The position numbers were made by a program, and so were the translations under genes. A stretch of 64,000 bases of DNA, from positions 14,255,368 to 14,319,367 of the forward strand of contig JALIRH010000004.1 of assembly GCA_023055505.1 (NCBI GenBank). The letters run 5' to 3'. The notes under the pieces are model-generated. The model did no database searches, was not told where the DNA came from, and was given only the letters and a program-made list of their open reading frames with translations. Each line of letters starts with the position of its first letter. Positions within the stretch are counted from its first letter, which is position 1. Source of the stretch: Callipepla californica brunnescens. Taxonomy: Eukaryota > Chordata > Aves > Galliformes > Odontophoridae. Shown here in pieces: positions 10,327 to 23,342 of this stretch.

Positions 10327-12882
10327 TCATTATTAGAAATGCACAATTTCAGCCTTCAAGGAATTAATGATACAAGATCAGATACCAGCAACTGTCCCCT
10401 AACTGATATCATAGACTTTGCTTGCTGTTACTGTTTCAGAATGTCAGGATTTTGTAAACTTATAAATAAGAACAAAATAAATACGTTGTCTTCTACATAA
10501 AACAGGACTATTTATCAACCCTGGGGATGTTGTTGAGAGAAAATAAGAAAAATCAAATGCAGAAATGCTTTTGATATACTGGTTGATGACACAATAAGAT
10601 GTAAAACACAGCTTGGAAAAAAAGTAAATTCAATGAAGGGGTAAATTTTCCTCAAGATTAATCCCCCCAGGGATGTGCAGAACAGCCCTTGAGAACTTTG
10701 GAAAGAGAAAGCAAACTTATACACAGAAGCAAATGGTAGGGTACATTTCCCTTTTCTCTGAAATTTTTCAGGTATCAAACATTGACACTGCAGGAAAATT
10801 CAAGGACATATTGTGTGATTAAAACTATTATTTATAGCAGAATTGGAACTAACACTAAAAAAATCTGAGTTTGGACTAGACTCATGGAGTATTTGAGCGT
10901 TCACAAATTTAAAGGCAGCTTTTGGGCAAAATCAAGTGAGTACAACCATACCTTTAACTTGCCTTTGCAAAATGGGTAAGATCAATTATTTAATATGGTA
11001 TCCCATGATAATGCCTTGCCACAACCAGGAATCTCAAAAAAAGTATTTGTTGAGAATAAGAGGGGTCGATATGTGACACAGGGAAAATGGATTTAATTTG
11101 TTATCAATTATTGTTATTCAATTTGTTATGCATTACTCTTTCAGCAAAAAAAAATAATTTTTCTAGATCTGTATTTCTGATCGTATATGCTAAACAGAAG
11201 AAAAAGAATTTCAAATATTCTCAAATAATTAATGATAAAAACATTCTGGGAACATTCTATGCAGCAGCCAAAAGAGGCTTCAGGTAGACATCGTTCAGTA
11301 AGAAAGTCTCAGAAATGTATTTGCGTTGAAGCAAATTGCTCATTCTTATTAAAATAAATAAATATAGCTCATGATATGCTTTTGTATGGTCCTTATAAAT
11401 ATACATTACTCAGATAAATTTTACATTCATTTAGTGTTTAAATAATTCTGTCCTTGTAAATACAATTGCCATGCTAATGTGATATTAACATAAATTTACA
11501 CAAACTTTCCTTAAAGTAACAATTTTATAAAGGACACTGGCTTGCAAATGCCAGTATGCAAAATACGTAACTGCCACAAAAACGAAAGTAATGTTCTGCT
11601 CTATTTTATCTTCACTGAATAATGAAAATAATGGATTTAGGTGAGCAGCGCTTCAAAAAGTGACTTGTGTTCAGTGGATCTAGTTTCAAATCAAGTAGAA
11701 TTTTGTTGGCTGAAAAAGCTGATTCTAGCACATAACAGCAGAGTACAGTAGTATATCACTTGGTTGAACACTATTTCAGAAAAGACTATGCCATTTAAAT
11801 GTTACAAAAAGAAAACTGCTAGCTTTCTTGACATGTTTGTCCCTATATTAAATAGTTGTATCCACAGGAGTATTTTCACAGTCTTCTTCTCTACTATGGC
11901 ACCTTATAAATGTGTTTGTGTTTTTCCTCATTCCTATGCTTTCATTTGTTCAATTATAATGGGGTTCCAAGTAGGTTAGCTAGTGATAACTAAACTGAGT
12001 GAAATAATACCAGCTATCACTGTTATTTATTTTGTTGCCTCTCCTTTGTGAATTATTTTTGAAAGAAGACTATATAGCAACTATAAGGCCATACAAAAAA
12101 TGATGCATGATAAAAGTTATTATTGAAACATGTTCTAAGCATCGCAGTAGGGCTGTGGCAGTAGCTAATAATAAATACATAATGAATCCAAGTATTTCTT
12201 TCTTCTTAGGAACTCATCAACCACTAATTCTAATAGCTTAGTGCACAGTGAACTGAGTGGAAAGCAAATGTTAGTTCTATAAACAAAATAATTTCCCTAG
12301 GAAGACTGTACTACTAAACTTTGCAATACTAGACATAGAAGACTGTAGAAACAGGTGTGTGCGCTGAGGGTGAATGACTCTGTAATAAAAACATGTATGT
12401 TTAAATAAAATGAAATATATTCTGTTCAAGTAACAATTTTGATTTCTCTTGTTCATGTGCTCTTTATGTTTCCTCTTCTCAGTTATCTGTTGATTGGGTT
12501 CAGGAGACCAAACCCGTGGGCATAAACACCAATGATTTATCTTGGGGGAACTGAGACAGCTAACAAAATGTAATGCAATAAAAAATGGAATGTTTTTCAT
12601 GAGATGTCAGAATAATTGAACTCTAAATCTCTGAATCTCACAGTATATGGGGGAAAATCTAAGCGAGTATTTCATTCTAATTGACTTTGTAACTGAAGGA
12701 CAGAGTGAGAGATTGACAAAAGAAAAAACAAATCCCAGTTTTGGAGGAATGTTTACAAAAGTTTTCAAAGTTATATTATGGTCCTTTTAAATGGGATTGA
12801 AATACCTTGTTTGTATGGAGGAAAAAAAAAGTATTTAATCCTGCTTAGTCAAATAATTTTAATTTTAAACAAAACATGTATC

Positions 12883-12899
12883 TAAATAAATAAATAAAT
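12883..12899 (+). repeat. (TAAA)n microsatellite
   Basis: About four tandem TAAA units. Confidence 0.9.
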
Positions 12900-15800
12900 G
12901 AAGCCAACAACTAGTGTGCATTACAAAAACAGGAGTTTCTAGTCCCTTACGGAGAACCTCTTTTTAACTTCTACTGAAAATGCCTGTATAGTGCATTCAG
13001 TAGTGGTTGGGTTCTTCCAGCTCTAAACAGCTTCTGGTTTAGATAATTAGGTCTCCAGGCATTTCCATTAGTATCAGTTTATTACAAGACCAACAGGTCC
13101 TAACTTGAATATTTAATTACTAAGTAACAAATATATAATTGCTGGGCAAATTTTTAATAAAAAAATGCATGGATTTTCTTTTTTCCTAAGATTTGTAATT
13201 GGATTATAAAATGGATAAACACAAATGACCAATAGCTTCAGATGCTGGGATCCTATATATTCATGTTACACTTTACTTTGTTGGTCAGCTAAGATACAAC
13301 ACATTCATTCACCCTTCGCCTCCACTTCCTACTAGGATGGAGGAGAGAGTTGGGAAAAAATAAGTTATGGATTGAGATAAAAACTGTTCACTAAGTCTGA
13401 ATATGGAGAAAATTAAAAAAAATATATAGCTATGGTAACAGTATATGTATGTATCAGCAGAAAGCCTTATTTTGAGAGCTCCAGTGATACTTCTGTGCTA
13501 CACACAACATGAAACAAAAGTCTTGAAATAGAATGGATTTCAAACTAGAAGACTTATAGCAGCAATAAAATGGCATTGAAAAATCAGGCAATTTTACTAA
13601 GAACTGTGAATATGGTGTACAGACAAATGGGACCTTGATAGCAGGTCTGATAGGCAAGTCTGACAAATGCTTTGGGGAAACCTAAAAGGAGATTCAGTCA
13701 ATACGCATGAGTATAAATCTTTCAAATAGCTGTACCAAGTAATGCAGAAAGATCACTTATCTTTTCTAGTTACAGATACATAATGGGGAGCAATGAGCAA
13801 AGCACAATAGACTGCTGAAGTGAATAGCTTTAGCTTCAAAGATGTGAACAAAACTTATACCTATTTTAAAGATTTCTTCCAGGGGCAACTGGTTTAACGC
13901 AGAAGGCTAGTGATATTGGTGTAATATAAAAACCTAAAACTTGAAGACAAACTAAGAAAAACTAAAAAAATACCTTTATCTCTTCAGTTCAAGAAGTTCC
14001 TGTTTTGAAACACCTGTCACCTAATCAGAGCCTTTCTTTATGACTGGTCCTTAAATTTGACCCAGTGTCCTCTACTCAGCTCAATAAACTGGTTTTATCA
14101 AATACATGACTCTTGTGTGGCTGAAGATTATCCATCAGAAAGGGATTTGTCTTCATATGAGGTCATCAAGTGTTAATGCTTTCTTTATGGTGCTTGTTTA
14201 ATTATTTGCAACTTGGCATTTGATCAGGACTCTAACCTTACTAATTATTACTAATTAAATGAAAAGCAGCTTAGTAGTGCTTCAGCCAGTATGTCTTTGC
14301 TGAATAGGTAATCAAATTTTCTTTTCTCATAGCTGCCCTACAGCCAGTTGGCTGGCTATCTCTGTCTTTTAGAACTTTTGGGCAGCAAACTGAATGTAGA
14401 TATTAATAAATATTAAAAATTAACATGAAAATATTCAATGCTAAATAGAGGACAGGCTGAAGTTTACAAAGCTCATTCCAAATTAGCTGAGATTCAGTTT
14501 TTGTTTGGACACTACTAAATATTGAAGGCTGTTTAACTGAACAAAAGATAATAAAAATTAGATTCATGTGTTTTCAAAGAAGAGTATATACAAAACATTT
14601 TTAATTGTCCTCTTACATTGATTTAATTCTTCTACCTTTCTTAAAATCATTTCTGCTAAAATTTCTGACTTCATTTGTAGTTTATTACTTTGAACAAAAG
14701 TTTTGTTATGTGTCAGATCTCACTGTCAAAAGGAAATTTCTTTGAGGAATATCCTCAAAATAGAGTAAGTTCTGTGCCTCATATCTCAAATTGATCAATT
14801 TCTTTCTAGCACCAATTGTGGCTTAAAGAGTGTGTGGCTAACATTTTGGGCAGACACTTCCCTGGGAGTCACCTCTTCTGTTCATGTGGGCAGTTCCTTT
14901 TCTTTCCTCCAGTAGTCCTGAAAATCATCACACTAACTTGGAGGCTGACTAGAATTACACAGAAGTGAGGTCGCTGCAAACAGTAATATTTTGGGTCACT
15001 AATCATATAGTGTAATTAGGAATGAGAGGGACATATGCTTTTATCAGTATGTTTCTCATGTTCCATTCAAATTTGTGACAGTATGCAAATATCTTGCAAT
15101 GAATTGAACAGCAAAAAATGCAATAGAAATAGTTATCACTGTATTTTGCTTAACTGTAAACTGTAAACAAGATCTGCTCAGCAGAATTAGAAATATTTCT
15201 AGATATCTCTTGGGATATGGCAAATACTTTGGAGGAAGGGATCTGTGTGAACAAACATATAATGGCCAGGACAAAGGAGGAGGTCATGGGGAGGGAGGAG
15301 CTTGCTACCACACACTGGAATATTCTTTAAATATTACGTATTTGCTGAAATAAAAATTAAAAATACTTTTTTTTTTTTCTTTTCAGATGAAATAACTATT
15401 CCCAAACTTATTTTCAAAAGTACACACACGTAGAAAAATTTTAGAATAGCTAATTTTTAGATTTAAGAAATTGTTTTTAAGATATTGGATTTTAGTGTGA
15501 AATACATTTTCTCACAATGTTGATTTTTTATTAAAAATCTAGTTTTCACATATACAAGAGACTATGAATAAATACGAAATGTTTATAACTGTGATAACTA
15601 GTTAAGATTACTTTTATCCTTTGCTTTATGATGCAGGGAAATTTAATCAGATGCCTTAAAATGGATATTGGCCACATGAGTATTGCTCATTTTACACCAC
15701 TGGTTAACTACATACTCATTTCAGAAAGTCATTGGGAGCAACAGCCTGCTAAGGCTCTTTAGATAGCAGTGGTGATGACTTTCAGTATCTCAGTTATATT

Positions 15801-17344
15801 TTCAAAACAAGAGTGGGATATTATTGAAAGAAATACCTTATTTAATCTGTGTACTGAACTTGAAATTCAATAGCTTCATGCCATCAGTAGGAACAGGGGT
15901 GCAAATTCTGTCTAGTCTCTGCTGGGGACTTTACCTTTGTACCTTGCTCAGATGTGAATACACTGCTTTTTAATTGTTTGCTTTTTAACAGCTTTGAGCC
16001 TTGGCAGTTAAGAAGCAGACAAGAGAAAGTTGGTGTTTTCCCTGATTGATAAGATTTTAAAGAAGCATCTATATTAGTGAGAGCTTAACTCTCTGTAGCT
16101 ATTAGAATGCATACAGATGGAACCCAAGCCAGTGCATACAATGTGATGATAAAAATTAAGACAGGATTCCAACCATCAATTAGTTTAATTCTGAAATTTA
16201 GTTGTTTGGTTTTTCTGATATTGAAGAGTATCTCTTGGCTAATAATTATTGTTTTTGAGCATTGTTCTTCAGTGCTTCTTAAATTCTTAGTCTTACATAT
16301 ACAAAATGAAAGCTTTCTTTGTCTCAAGTATTTTCTGTTGACACCTGTGGCTACATAAAAATCAATTACAAGCCAATTTTAAACGCAGTGTAGTATGCCA
16401 TAGAGTTATAAAGAAGAAAGGTAATCAGGGCAGTGTATCTATCTTAAGAAAAATCTGTGAAAGAAAGTACATACTATTATATCAAAGCAAGCCTAATGCC
16501 TTTATTCATATTACAGCTGGTCTTTGGGATGGCTGTCATTTGTGTGCCAAGAAAGTTGTGAACAATTCAGGTTTCTTTGCTCAGTTTTAACATTTCTTGG
16601 AACTTCTTAGTTCCTGATTTCAGACTTTAAAAGTCTCAGTTAAGCATAAACACTTCACTAACTTCCAAAGACATTCCTGGTAGACAGGAAATTGCAGAAG
16701 AAAACTGCTAAAAATTATTTTTGTTGTATTGGAGTGGAATAGTAGAGCCTGAAACTAGTCCTAGACCTCCACAATTTTGTGCTCACTAAACTCAACTACT
16801 GAAGATGCTTCTTTGCCATTCCATCTTGGGACTTGCAGCATGATAAACTCACTGAGAACCAGCCAGCTTGGGACTGAAATGACAATTTCAAATCCAGTGC
16901 TAATTATGGAAAAATAGATATGAGCAACAGAGTAGATGGACCATTAAAAGAAGGCTCTGTGTTAATGTTGTCCAGTGCAAAGGATGACATAAAGTTGCAA
17001 AATAAATATAAACCTGGAAATCTGTCAGTTCTTCTTTTTTTCCTCAGAACGGTGTTATTATCCAAGCACACTTCTTATAACATAAATTGTATAAAAACAT
17101 TAATTTCCTCAACAAGTTTTACTATCATTTAAAAGGAGTGAAATCTAATACTAACATTTTCAATTTTACAACAGAAAATCTGAAAAAAAATCTCTGAGGA
17201 ATGAAATAGCAGGAGGTCGATACATTAAATAATACCCAGATAATCCCATCCCTAAATTCCTATAGTACTTTCCAGAAATAAAGATAACATAAAATTCAGC
17301 GAGCTGCTCAGAAAAGGAAAAAAAACAACACATAAACCCACAAA

Positions 17345-17362
17345 CAACAACAACAACAACAA
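17345..17362 (+). repeat. (CAA)n microsatellite
   Basis: Six tandem CAA units inside a longer A/C-rich stretch (about 17320-17385) that is poor in G and T. The stretch makes an artificial open frame on the minus strand rich in V, C and F. Confidence 0.92.
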
Positions 17363-18085
17363 AAAACATACACAACAAACCACCTCTCTACCCTATGAAC
17401 TCATAACCATCATTAAATTAATATTCATCTCAGATCTGAAGGTCACAGTTCTTAGCTATAGAATCTTAAATAGGCTAAGCCCTCTTGGTGTCAAAGATCT
17501 CTGCATTTGTGTTAGACATCTGTGCTTAATGGGGATTCCACAGCCTGCCCTTTTCACTTTATTTTTTCTTCCATGTGGGTAAGCAGCAGTTCATTCTCAT
17601 TGTAGTGACGCTAACTGCAAGCTTGTTATCACAAAGATTTTTACAGCATCCAAATACAAGAATTTGGAGGGACAACTTTTCCTTTCATCAAATGAGGCAA
17701 ATCTTAATATTGTGAAATTTAAATATTTATTTGTTAATATCTTAATCTTCATTTTACATGTTCCATTTATGCTGTCTTTGTAAGAAAATGCAGTTGCACT
17801 GGGAAAACTTGAAAACTAAAAACAGTCATTTTTATAGAAATGAAAACAGTCACAATTAGGTAGTTTGATAAAACAGAGTAACAGTATTATGTGCAACTTT
17901 CAGAGAACAAAGTAAAACAGGTTATATCTTGTATATCTTGTTTTATGTCATTTCATCTGATATTTGCAAAATATTCTTTTCCAGAGTGGTTGTGATTTAC
18001 ACTGTTATTGCACATCTTTTGTCCACTAAGTGGTTAATATAAGGTCAAAGCTCTTCAGAAACTCCTCCACATGTATTATAAACAA

Positions 18086-18103
18086 ATATATATATATATA
18101 TAT
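18086..18103. repeat. (TA)n microsatellite
   Basis: Nine alternating AT dinucleotides. Confidence 0.93.
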
Positions 18104-19194
18104 GATTTTCTTCAGAAACCTGGACAATTTATACCCTTTCAAGCAAGGAGCTTCTTAAGAACAAAGATTAGTTTAAATTCTCAAGGAAATGAAGGTGAAC
18201 TTAGCTTTGAACTCCTAATACTTTTCCTAGACTGCTGTGTCTTATTCAGATAACATTGAACACAGCATTTAGTCTTCAGTGAAATCATTCTAAGTAGCTG
18301 AAAACACAGCCTTCTGAGGAACAGAGGAACATCCTGAAATGCACACGGATGAGTTCTTGAGTTCTGTGGTTACGCTTGTAACTTAATTTCTGTACATGTT
18401 ATATGGAATACTGAATTCCTTAGTATGTTGAACAGAGAAGACTAAATTGAATGGTAGCTGTTTGTAAAAAACAAACAGAAAAAAAAACAACAACAAAAAC
18501 AAGACGCTGTAAGAAAGAAGATGAAGAAGAAAATGGAAAATCTTTGGTATGCAGGAGAAAATATAATACAGGAAGCAGTGTGGTGAAGCATCAAGTGAGT
18601 GGAGTGGACAGAAATGAGAGTAAGATGGACAGAGGTGAGGTGAGAAAAAATTGGGGCAAAGGCTTTGCAGAGAGAAAACAGTGAAAGGACTTTAAAAGCC
18701 CAGACCTTACATGAGCAATTACTTCCTCTGCTAAAGGAAATCTCTTCAGATAGTGAAAAGTGAAGAACTCTCATACACCTTCAACCCATGTTAAAGTAGT
18801 AATCGAAATAGAAAATAAGAATAGCAAATAAAATTTGCTATCTGTACATATATGGTTACTTCTCCTATCTTTTCCTTCCTACCCGACTGTAAATCATCTT
18901 TTCTATGGCAAAGTTTATGGAAAAAAAAACAATAAATTTCAACAGCCAGGACTCCAGGGTAGGGTATACACTGCCTGAAACCTAAAACAGGCACCAGATT
19001 CCTTTCCTTCATCATTAGTTCTTTTTAATCATCGACACTTGTCTTTTGGATGATTTTGACTCTTCACAGCTTTTAGAGAAACCAGACAAAGGGGCAAGAG
19101 AAAAAGGGGCAAATAACTGCTCCAAAAATAGAAGACAGAAACAAGGTTAGTCAACTGTTGGTATAAAAGGAGGTCACTGACAGAGTTCTGCAGA

Positions 19195-19500
19195 ATGTTG
19201 CCTCACTGTCTGTACTGCTTAACACATTAATAAAGAATGTGGAAAATCTGGGAAGCAGGAAGGCGACAAAAACTGCTTCTGATGAGTATTTACTCAGGAT
19301 GAAAAGGATAAGGGCAGACAGTGAAACACTGCTAAAGGACTATAGAAGACTGACTGAGAAATGAAAACAGCACATGTTAATTACTGTAGGGAACTGTAAA
19401 GGTCTTATTTATTCACATACAAAACTTCACATATAAAATGAAGTGTGTTGGGCTGACCATTCTTATTGAGGAACACAGTTCATAGGTTATGCTAAATAGC
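19195..19500 (+). mobile_element. Old CR1 LINE fragment, reverse-transcriptase region
   Basis: The plus strand follows the sense strand of CR1 ORF2 downstream of the catalytic core. Recognisable blocks are CTGTACTGCTTAACACATTAATAAAGAATGTGGAA (consensus: CTG...CTTAACATCTTTATCAATGACCTGGAA), then CAGGATGAAAAGG...GGCAGACAGTGAAACACTGCTAAAGGAC, GACTGACTGAG and AACTTCACATATAAAATGA. Many substitutions and small deletions break the frame, so no protein can be made. This is a different and much older part of CR1 than the 3' ends elsewhere in the window, and the ends are approximate. I rely on remembered sauropsid CR1 sequences; a repeat-library search would settle the subfamily. Confidence 0.72.
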
Positions 19501-20759
19501 TCAGTGAAAAACCCAACTTTCATCTCTTGGTTCTCTTAGGGTAAGAACAGCCTCTTATTTTTATTCTCTCATTTTGGATAAAAATTATGCTGCCCAAGGT
19601 CCTCAAGGGGTTATCTCAAGATAGCAAGCATTTTAAAGCACAATTTATTTTTCCAGTCTGCAAAGCTGCAGTGTTTGTTTTGTGACACATTAATCTAATT
19701 CCATTTGCTCCATTGATAATTAGCAAAGGACACTCATGGTGGCGTCTCAGAGTTGTAAAATGCTTTTTTACACTTGTGATAGCATGCTGGGTACTCACAG
19801 CTGAACTCACAGCATTTTATATCAAGCTTCTGAGATGATAAGAATGTTAGGATTTATAGTGGAAGCTGACAAGTGCACTTTAAACAAGCCATAAATGTGA
19901 AGCCTGTGTCTGAGTGTGAAACAAAATGGTCAGTGACTGAGGACAAAGGTTAACAAGATGGCAGTAATAAAACTGATTTAAGTGAAGGGCCCTTCAAAAC
20001 TATTTTAATATCACATCTTAATTTTCCACACCACATGGGATTTTTTCCCCTTGTTTCTCAATAATTAGACACGTGAAATCACAATCAAGAAAAAAGTTAT
20101 AGAGTATGGCATCACAGTCTATTTATTATCGTTTTGCCTTTTCAAGGCATTGTAAGACATTTTTCTTCTAAAGACTGATCCTCAGACTGGGCTTGTGTGG
20201 AAATTACACTGATTTATAGATGTGTCTTTGGAGAGTTACATTTATGGACAGTTCTACTGAGTTCCTCATAGTCTTCAAAATACAACTGCTACCTCTTAGA
20301 CAGAAGAACTTTAAATTCAGACTTCATTATAGTCTGTACTGGAACAAGATTATCAATATTTCTTGTCTGCAGGCAGTTAGAGAGAAAAAAAGAAAGCCTT
20401 AGAAGTAACTCTGTTTTGGTCAACAGGTTGACTTTGGTGTAAATGAATCCACTTCTGCTTTTACTGACAAAAACATTATACAAAAATTTGAATAATTCAA
20501 ACTGAAACTGAAGAAAACCCCAACTGCTTCATTTTGTCTTGAGGGATCTGGGTGCTCATTGAATGTAATGCATAGTACTGGAACAAATTGGTTCACATTA
20601 TTTATAAACTGTGAAAATCAAGCTTTTGTGTTCACGAAAGGGTGTGCATGCAGGTATATTAATATTATAAACTTAGGCACCTGTAATGATATACTTTCAT
20701 ATCATAAATATTCATAGTCTAAGCAGTCATATGATTATTTTATTCACCAAGAATGAAGC

Positions 20760-20800
20760 AATACTAAATAATAATGAACCAATACTAAATAATAATGAAA
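20760..20800. repeat. 21-bp tandem duplication, two copies
   Basis: AATACTAAATAATAATGAA occurs at 20760-20778 and again at 20781-20799, a period of 21 with the unit itself unchanged. This suggests a recent replication-slippage event. Confidence 0.93.
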
Positions 20801-20879
20801 TCTAATATGCTGAACAGAAAGTATGAAAGCCATTCAACATAAAATAAGAATAGGAAGAATAGATCAAAACTAAACAATG

Positions 20880-20905
20880 AAACAAACAAACAAACAAACA
20901 AAAAA
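20880..20905 (+). repeat. (AAAC)n microsatellite
   Basis: Five AAAC units followed by a short A-run on the plus strand. Confidence 0.93.
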
Positions 20906-21973
20906 GTAAACCCTAGAAACCTAGAAAAAAAGCCACAGAAAACTTCTGTAGGAAAATAAAAAAAAAGAAAGGGTGACAGCCTAAATACATATTTATCCGC
21001 ATCAACAAATAAAGAAGCATCATAAATATGTTCAAGATCACCAGACAATTTTCACAAAACAGCTGCTGAGAGATTACCAAAACTCTCATCCTTGAGTCCA
21101 CTGACAATTTTGGAGAAATGTAGCAAAATCTAGTCTGAAGGACTCAGGACTCATTGCCACACAATTAACTATATAAATTGCTGACTTCCTGCTTGTTAAC
21201 TATCTTGTCCAAGTAGTTTGCATTAAGACAAAGAAAGGCCAAAGAAAAAAAAAGAAGGCACCAAAATAAAATAACCCCCCAACAAAATAAGCCATTTTGC
21301 CAGTGTTGGACCTACAATATACATAAGGTGTTCTGATTACGTATCTGAAATCTAAAGGATTTTCATTGCATGAACACAAAATGAAAGCATTGAAATACTG
21401 TTGGATCTTTTTAAGAAAAAGTGTACGATCATAACTTTTTTAGTACTGCTTAGTATTGTTTCTGTTAAAGACCTGCCTCAGCTTTTGGTAGCTACGTTTG
21501 GTGGACTGAGTAAGACATTATCTTCCAATTCTGCCATATTATATTCTTGCCTATTGCTAAAGACATGAGAACTACTTTGAAATAAATACATTAAGTCAAA
21601 AGCAACCAAAGTCAAGAAGTCTAAGGCAGATCTCAGCTGAGAAAGCAAACGACAAAATACTAGGAAATGAGGAGGTGTCCCAATATTCACTCAATATTTC
21701 CTCTCCCATGAAATCAATCCAGGACTTGCAATAGCTTGCCAGGCTGCCTTGAAATACAAGATGCGCTCCACCATGCTCTAATTATTGTCCAGAACAAAGT
21801 CTTCATTTCATGATAATAAAGATATTCTCAGGAGATGCGAGTCATTAACCATTTAACAGTGTCAGAATGGATGCAGCTAAAGATTTAGAAAACTAGTATT
21901 TCCTAGTGACAGGCTCCTTTTGTATTGTACGTGCTCTGAAGTTACAGGTTTTTTGTTTTTTTTTTTTCCATAG

Positions 21974-22045
21974 CTCATCTTCAAAGTGGGTAGAATTTCT
22001 CCCCAGCACCCATCTCACAATGCTCTCTTTCTTATATTAATCCAT
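21974..22045 (+). other. Candidate 72-nt exon
   Basis: A long T-tract (21945-21967) ends in CCATAG, a near-ideal acceptor. Seventy-two bases later comes the donor CAT/GTAAGTGAG. The length is a multiple of three. Frame 0 is open for all 24 codons, beginning LIFKVGRISPQHPSH, while the other two frames contain TAA and TAG. No family is recognised, and the hydrophobic end (ALFLILIH) is not distinctive. A T-tract beside a chance GTAAGT can mimic this, so conservation or RNA evidence is needed. It lies on the opposite strand to the candidate at 50281-50339, so the two cannot share a gene. Confidence 0.25.
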
Positions 22046-23322
22046 GTAAGTGAGAAATTAAAAACTACAAGAAGAAATGCAAGTTATTCCAGGAAAAAAA
22101 AAATCATTCAAGTGAAGTTCTGACCTTTTAGTAAACAGATTCATTTGCCTCAGACCTGGAGTAAGTTAATGATTAGACTGAGTAGGTAGCTATTACACCC
22201 TTACCAACCTTGTCCCTCAGCCATTTCTACTATAGCTTTTTGATCTCTGTTGCTGAGGCTGAAATCTAAAGCATTTTGATGGAATAATACCAAAAAGAAC
22301 TGCCAGAGTCTAAATGCAACAGTAGAAGAGTCTATCAACTGTTAGTCCTGTGATTGCTCAAGAATTAAAGAAGCGTAACTATTGCCTTGTGGAAAAGGCA
22401 CAGCAGCCAAGAATCAAACACAAACAAAAACATTACCAAAGACAATTCCAATCTGCAGATTTATACTGATTTCTATTTAAAGAGAGGTTTCTTTACCCGA
22501 GGTCCCGATCCCAATGACTAGGTAACTGACTCTGCACATTATGATATCCATAATGGATGCAACCATTTGAAACCTGTGAATGATCTCTACTTCAGGGATC
22601 AATTAGTTTAAAGCATTTTTATGTATTCTTTAAGCATTAGTGACTGAGGTTTATGTATCTGAGTTCTCACTTGAAACACCTATCTACAAAGGAAACCATG
22701 TATTTTTTTCAGGAGGAGCCACTACCTGATGGAACAGGAGAGGGCACTGTTCCACATGGATGCTGCTCCACCTCTGATTTCTTCATATCTAAATAAGCTA
22801 TAGAGAAATTTGGCTGCAGTGTGTACAACAAACACGGTTACTATCTGTGAACTGCCTGTGATAACAAATAGATGTGAAATTTACTTGCTGGAGTTTGGCC
22901 ATCTTTGCACATCGCAGCACACCAGTGTTACCCCAGCCCAGCCTGCAGGAAGCTGGATCAAATGCCTCTGGGTTTTGTGGTCAGTTCATTTTGACAACTA
23001 GCATGCATACTTTTTCAAGAATGTTTAGGTTATTTCAAAGCTCTGGATAAGAAGCATGCTGACCTGATGACTTGTGTGAAATTATCTGTAAAGTGCATGA
23101 ATGACTTATAGCACTGTTTTCTGTCTAAAAATTACATACTGCTATTTATATGGAACCTCTACAGTATTTATCACAGTACTTCAGAGAAACAGACAAACAA
23201 AGCCCTTTGTAATGGTATTAATTAAAAGAAGATCTAGTAAGGGGGGTAGGAAGAGCTAAAATATAAATTTAATTTAAGCTGACAGGCAAATCAGTTGACC
23301 ACGTAATTTTTCCTTAACTAGT

Positions 23323-23342
23323 AAAACAAACAAACAAACAAA
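23323..23342 (+). repeat. (AAAC)n microsatellite
   Basis: Four to five AAAC units on the plus strand. Confidence 0.92.

Larger units (their letters stand above)
10327..19190. other. Long non-coding stretch, no gene recognised
   Basis: About 9 kb of AT-rich unique DNA with no transposon recognised by eye. It contains a (TAAA)n run at 12883, (CAA)n at 17345 and (TA)n at 18086. A purine-rich segment near 18440-18700 is open on both strands because of its composition. The segment near 14100-14330 is smooth and rich in TAATTA cores and might be a conserved non-coding element, which only a cross-species alignment can decide. No splice-site pair here was strong on both sides with one open frame. 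Confidence 0.55.
19501..21973. other. Non-coding stretch with small repeats
   Basis: AT-rich unique sequence with a 21-bp tandem duplication (20760-20800) and an (AAAC)n run (20880-20905). The 20785-21107 region is A-rich on the plus strand and therefore gives overlapping F/L-rich open frames on the minus strand, which I treat as compositional. No gene is recognised. Confidence 0.6.

Noticed and set aside
12942..12975. 23-nt minus-strand segment between GGCATTTTCAG and GTAAGGG
   Set aside because: The pyrimidine tract is weak and the segment is tiny. The chance rate for such pairs in 64 kb on two strands is high.
20785..21107. Overlapping F/L-rich minus-strand frames
   Set aside because: They are antisense to A-rich sequence and an (AAAC)n array. 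The repeated FVCLFVSLF-type pattern is the microsatellite.
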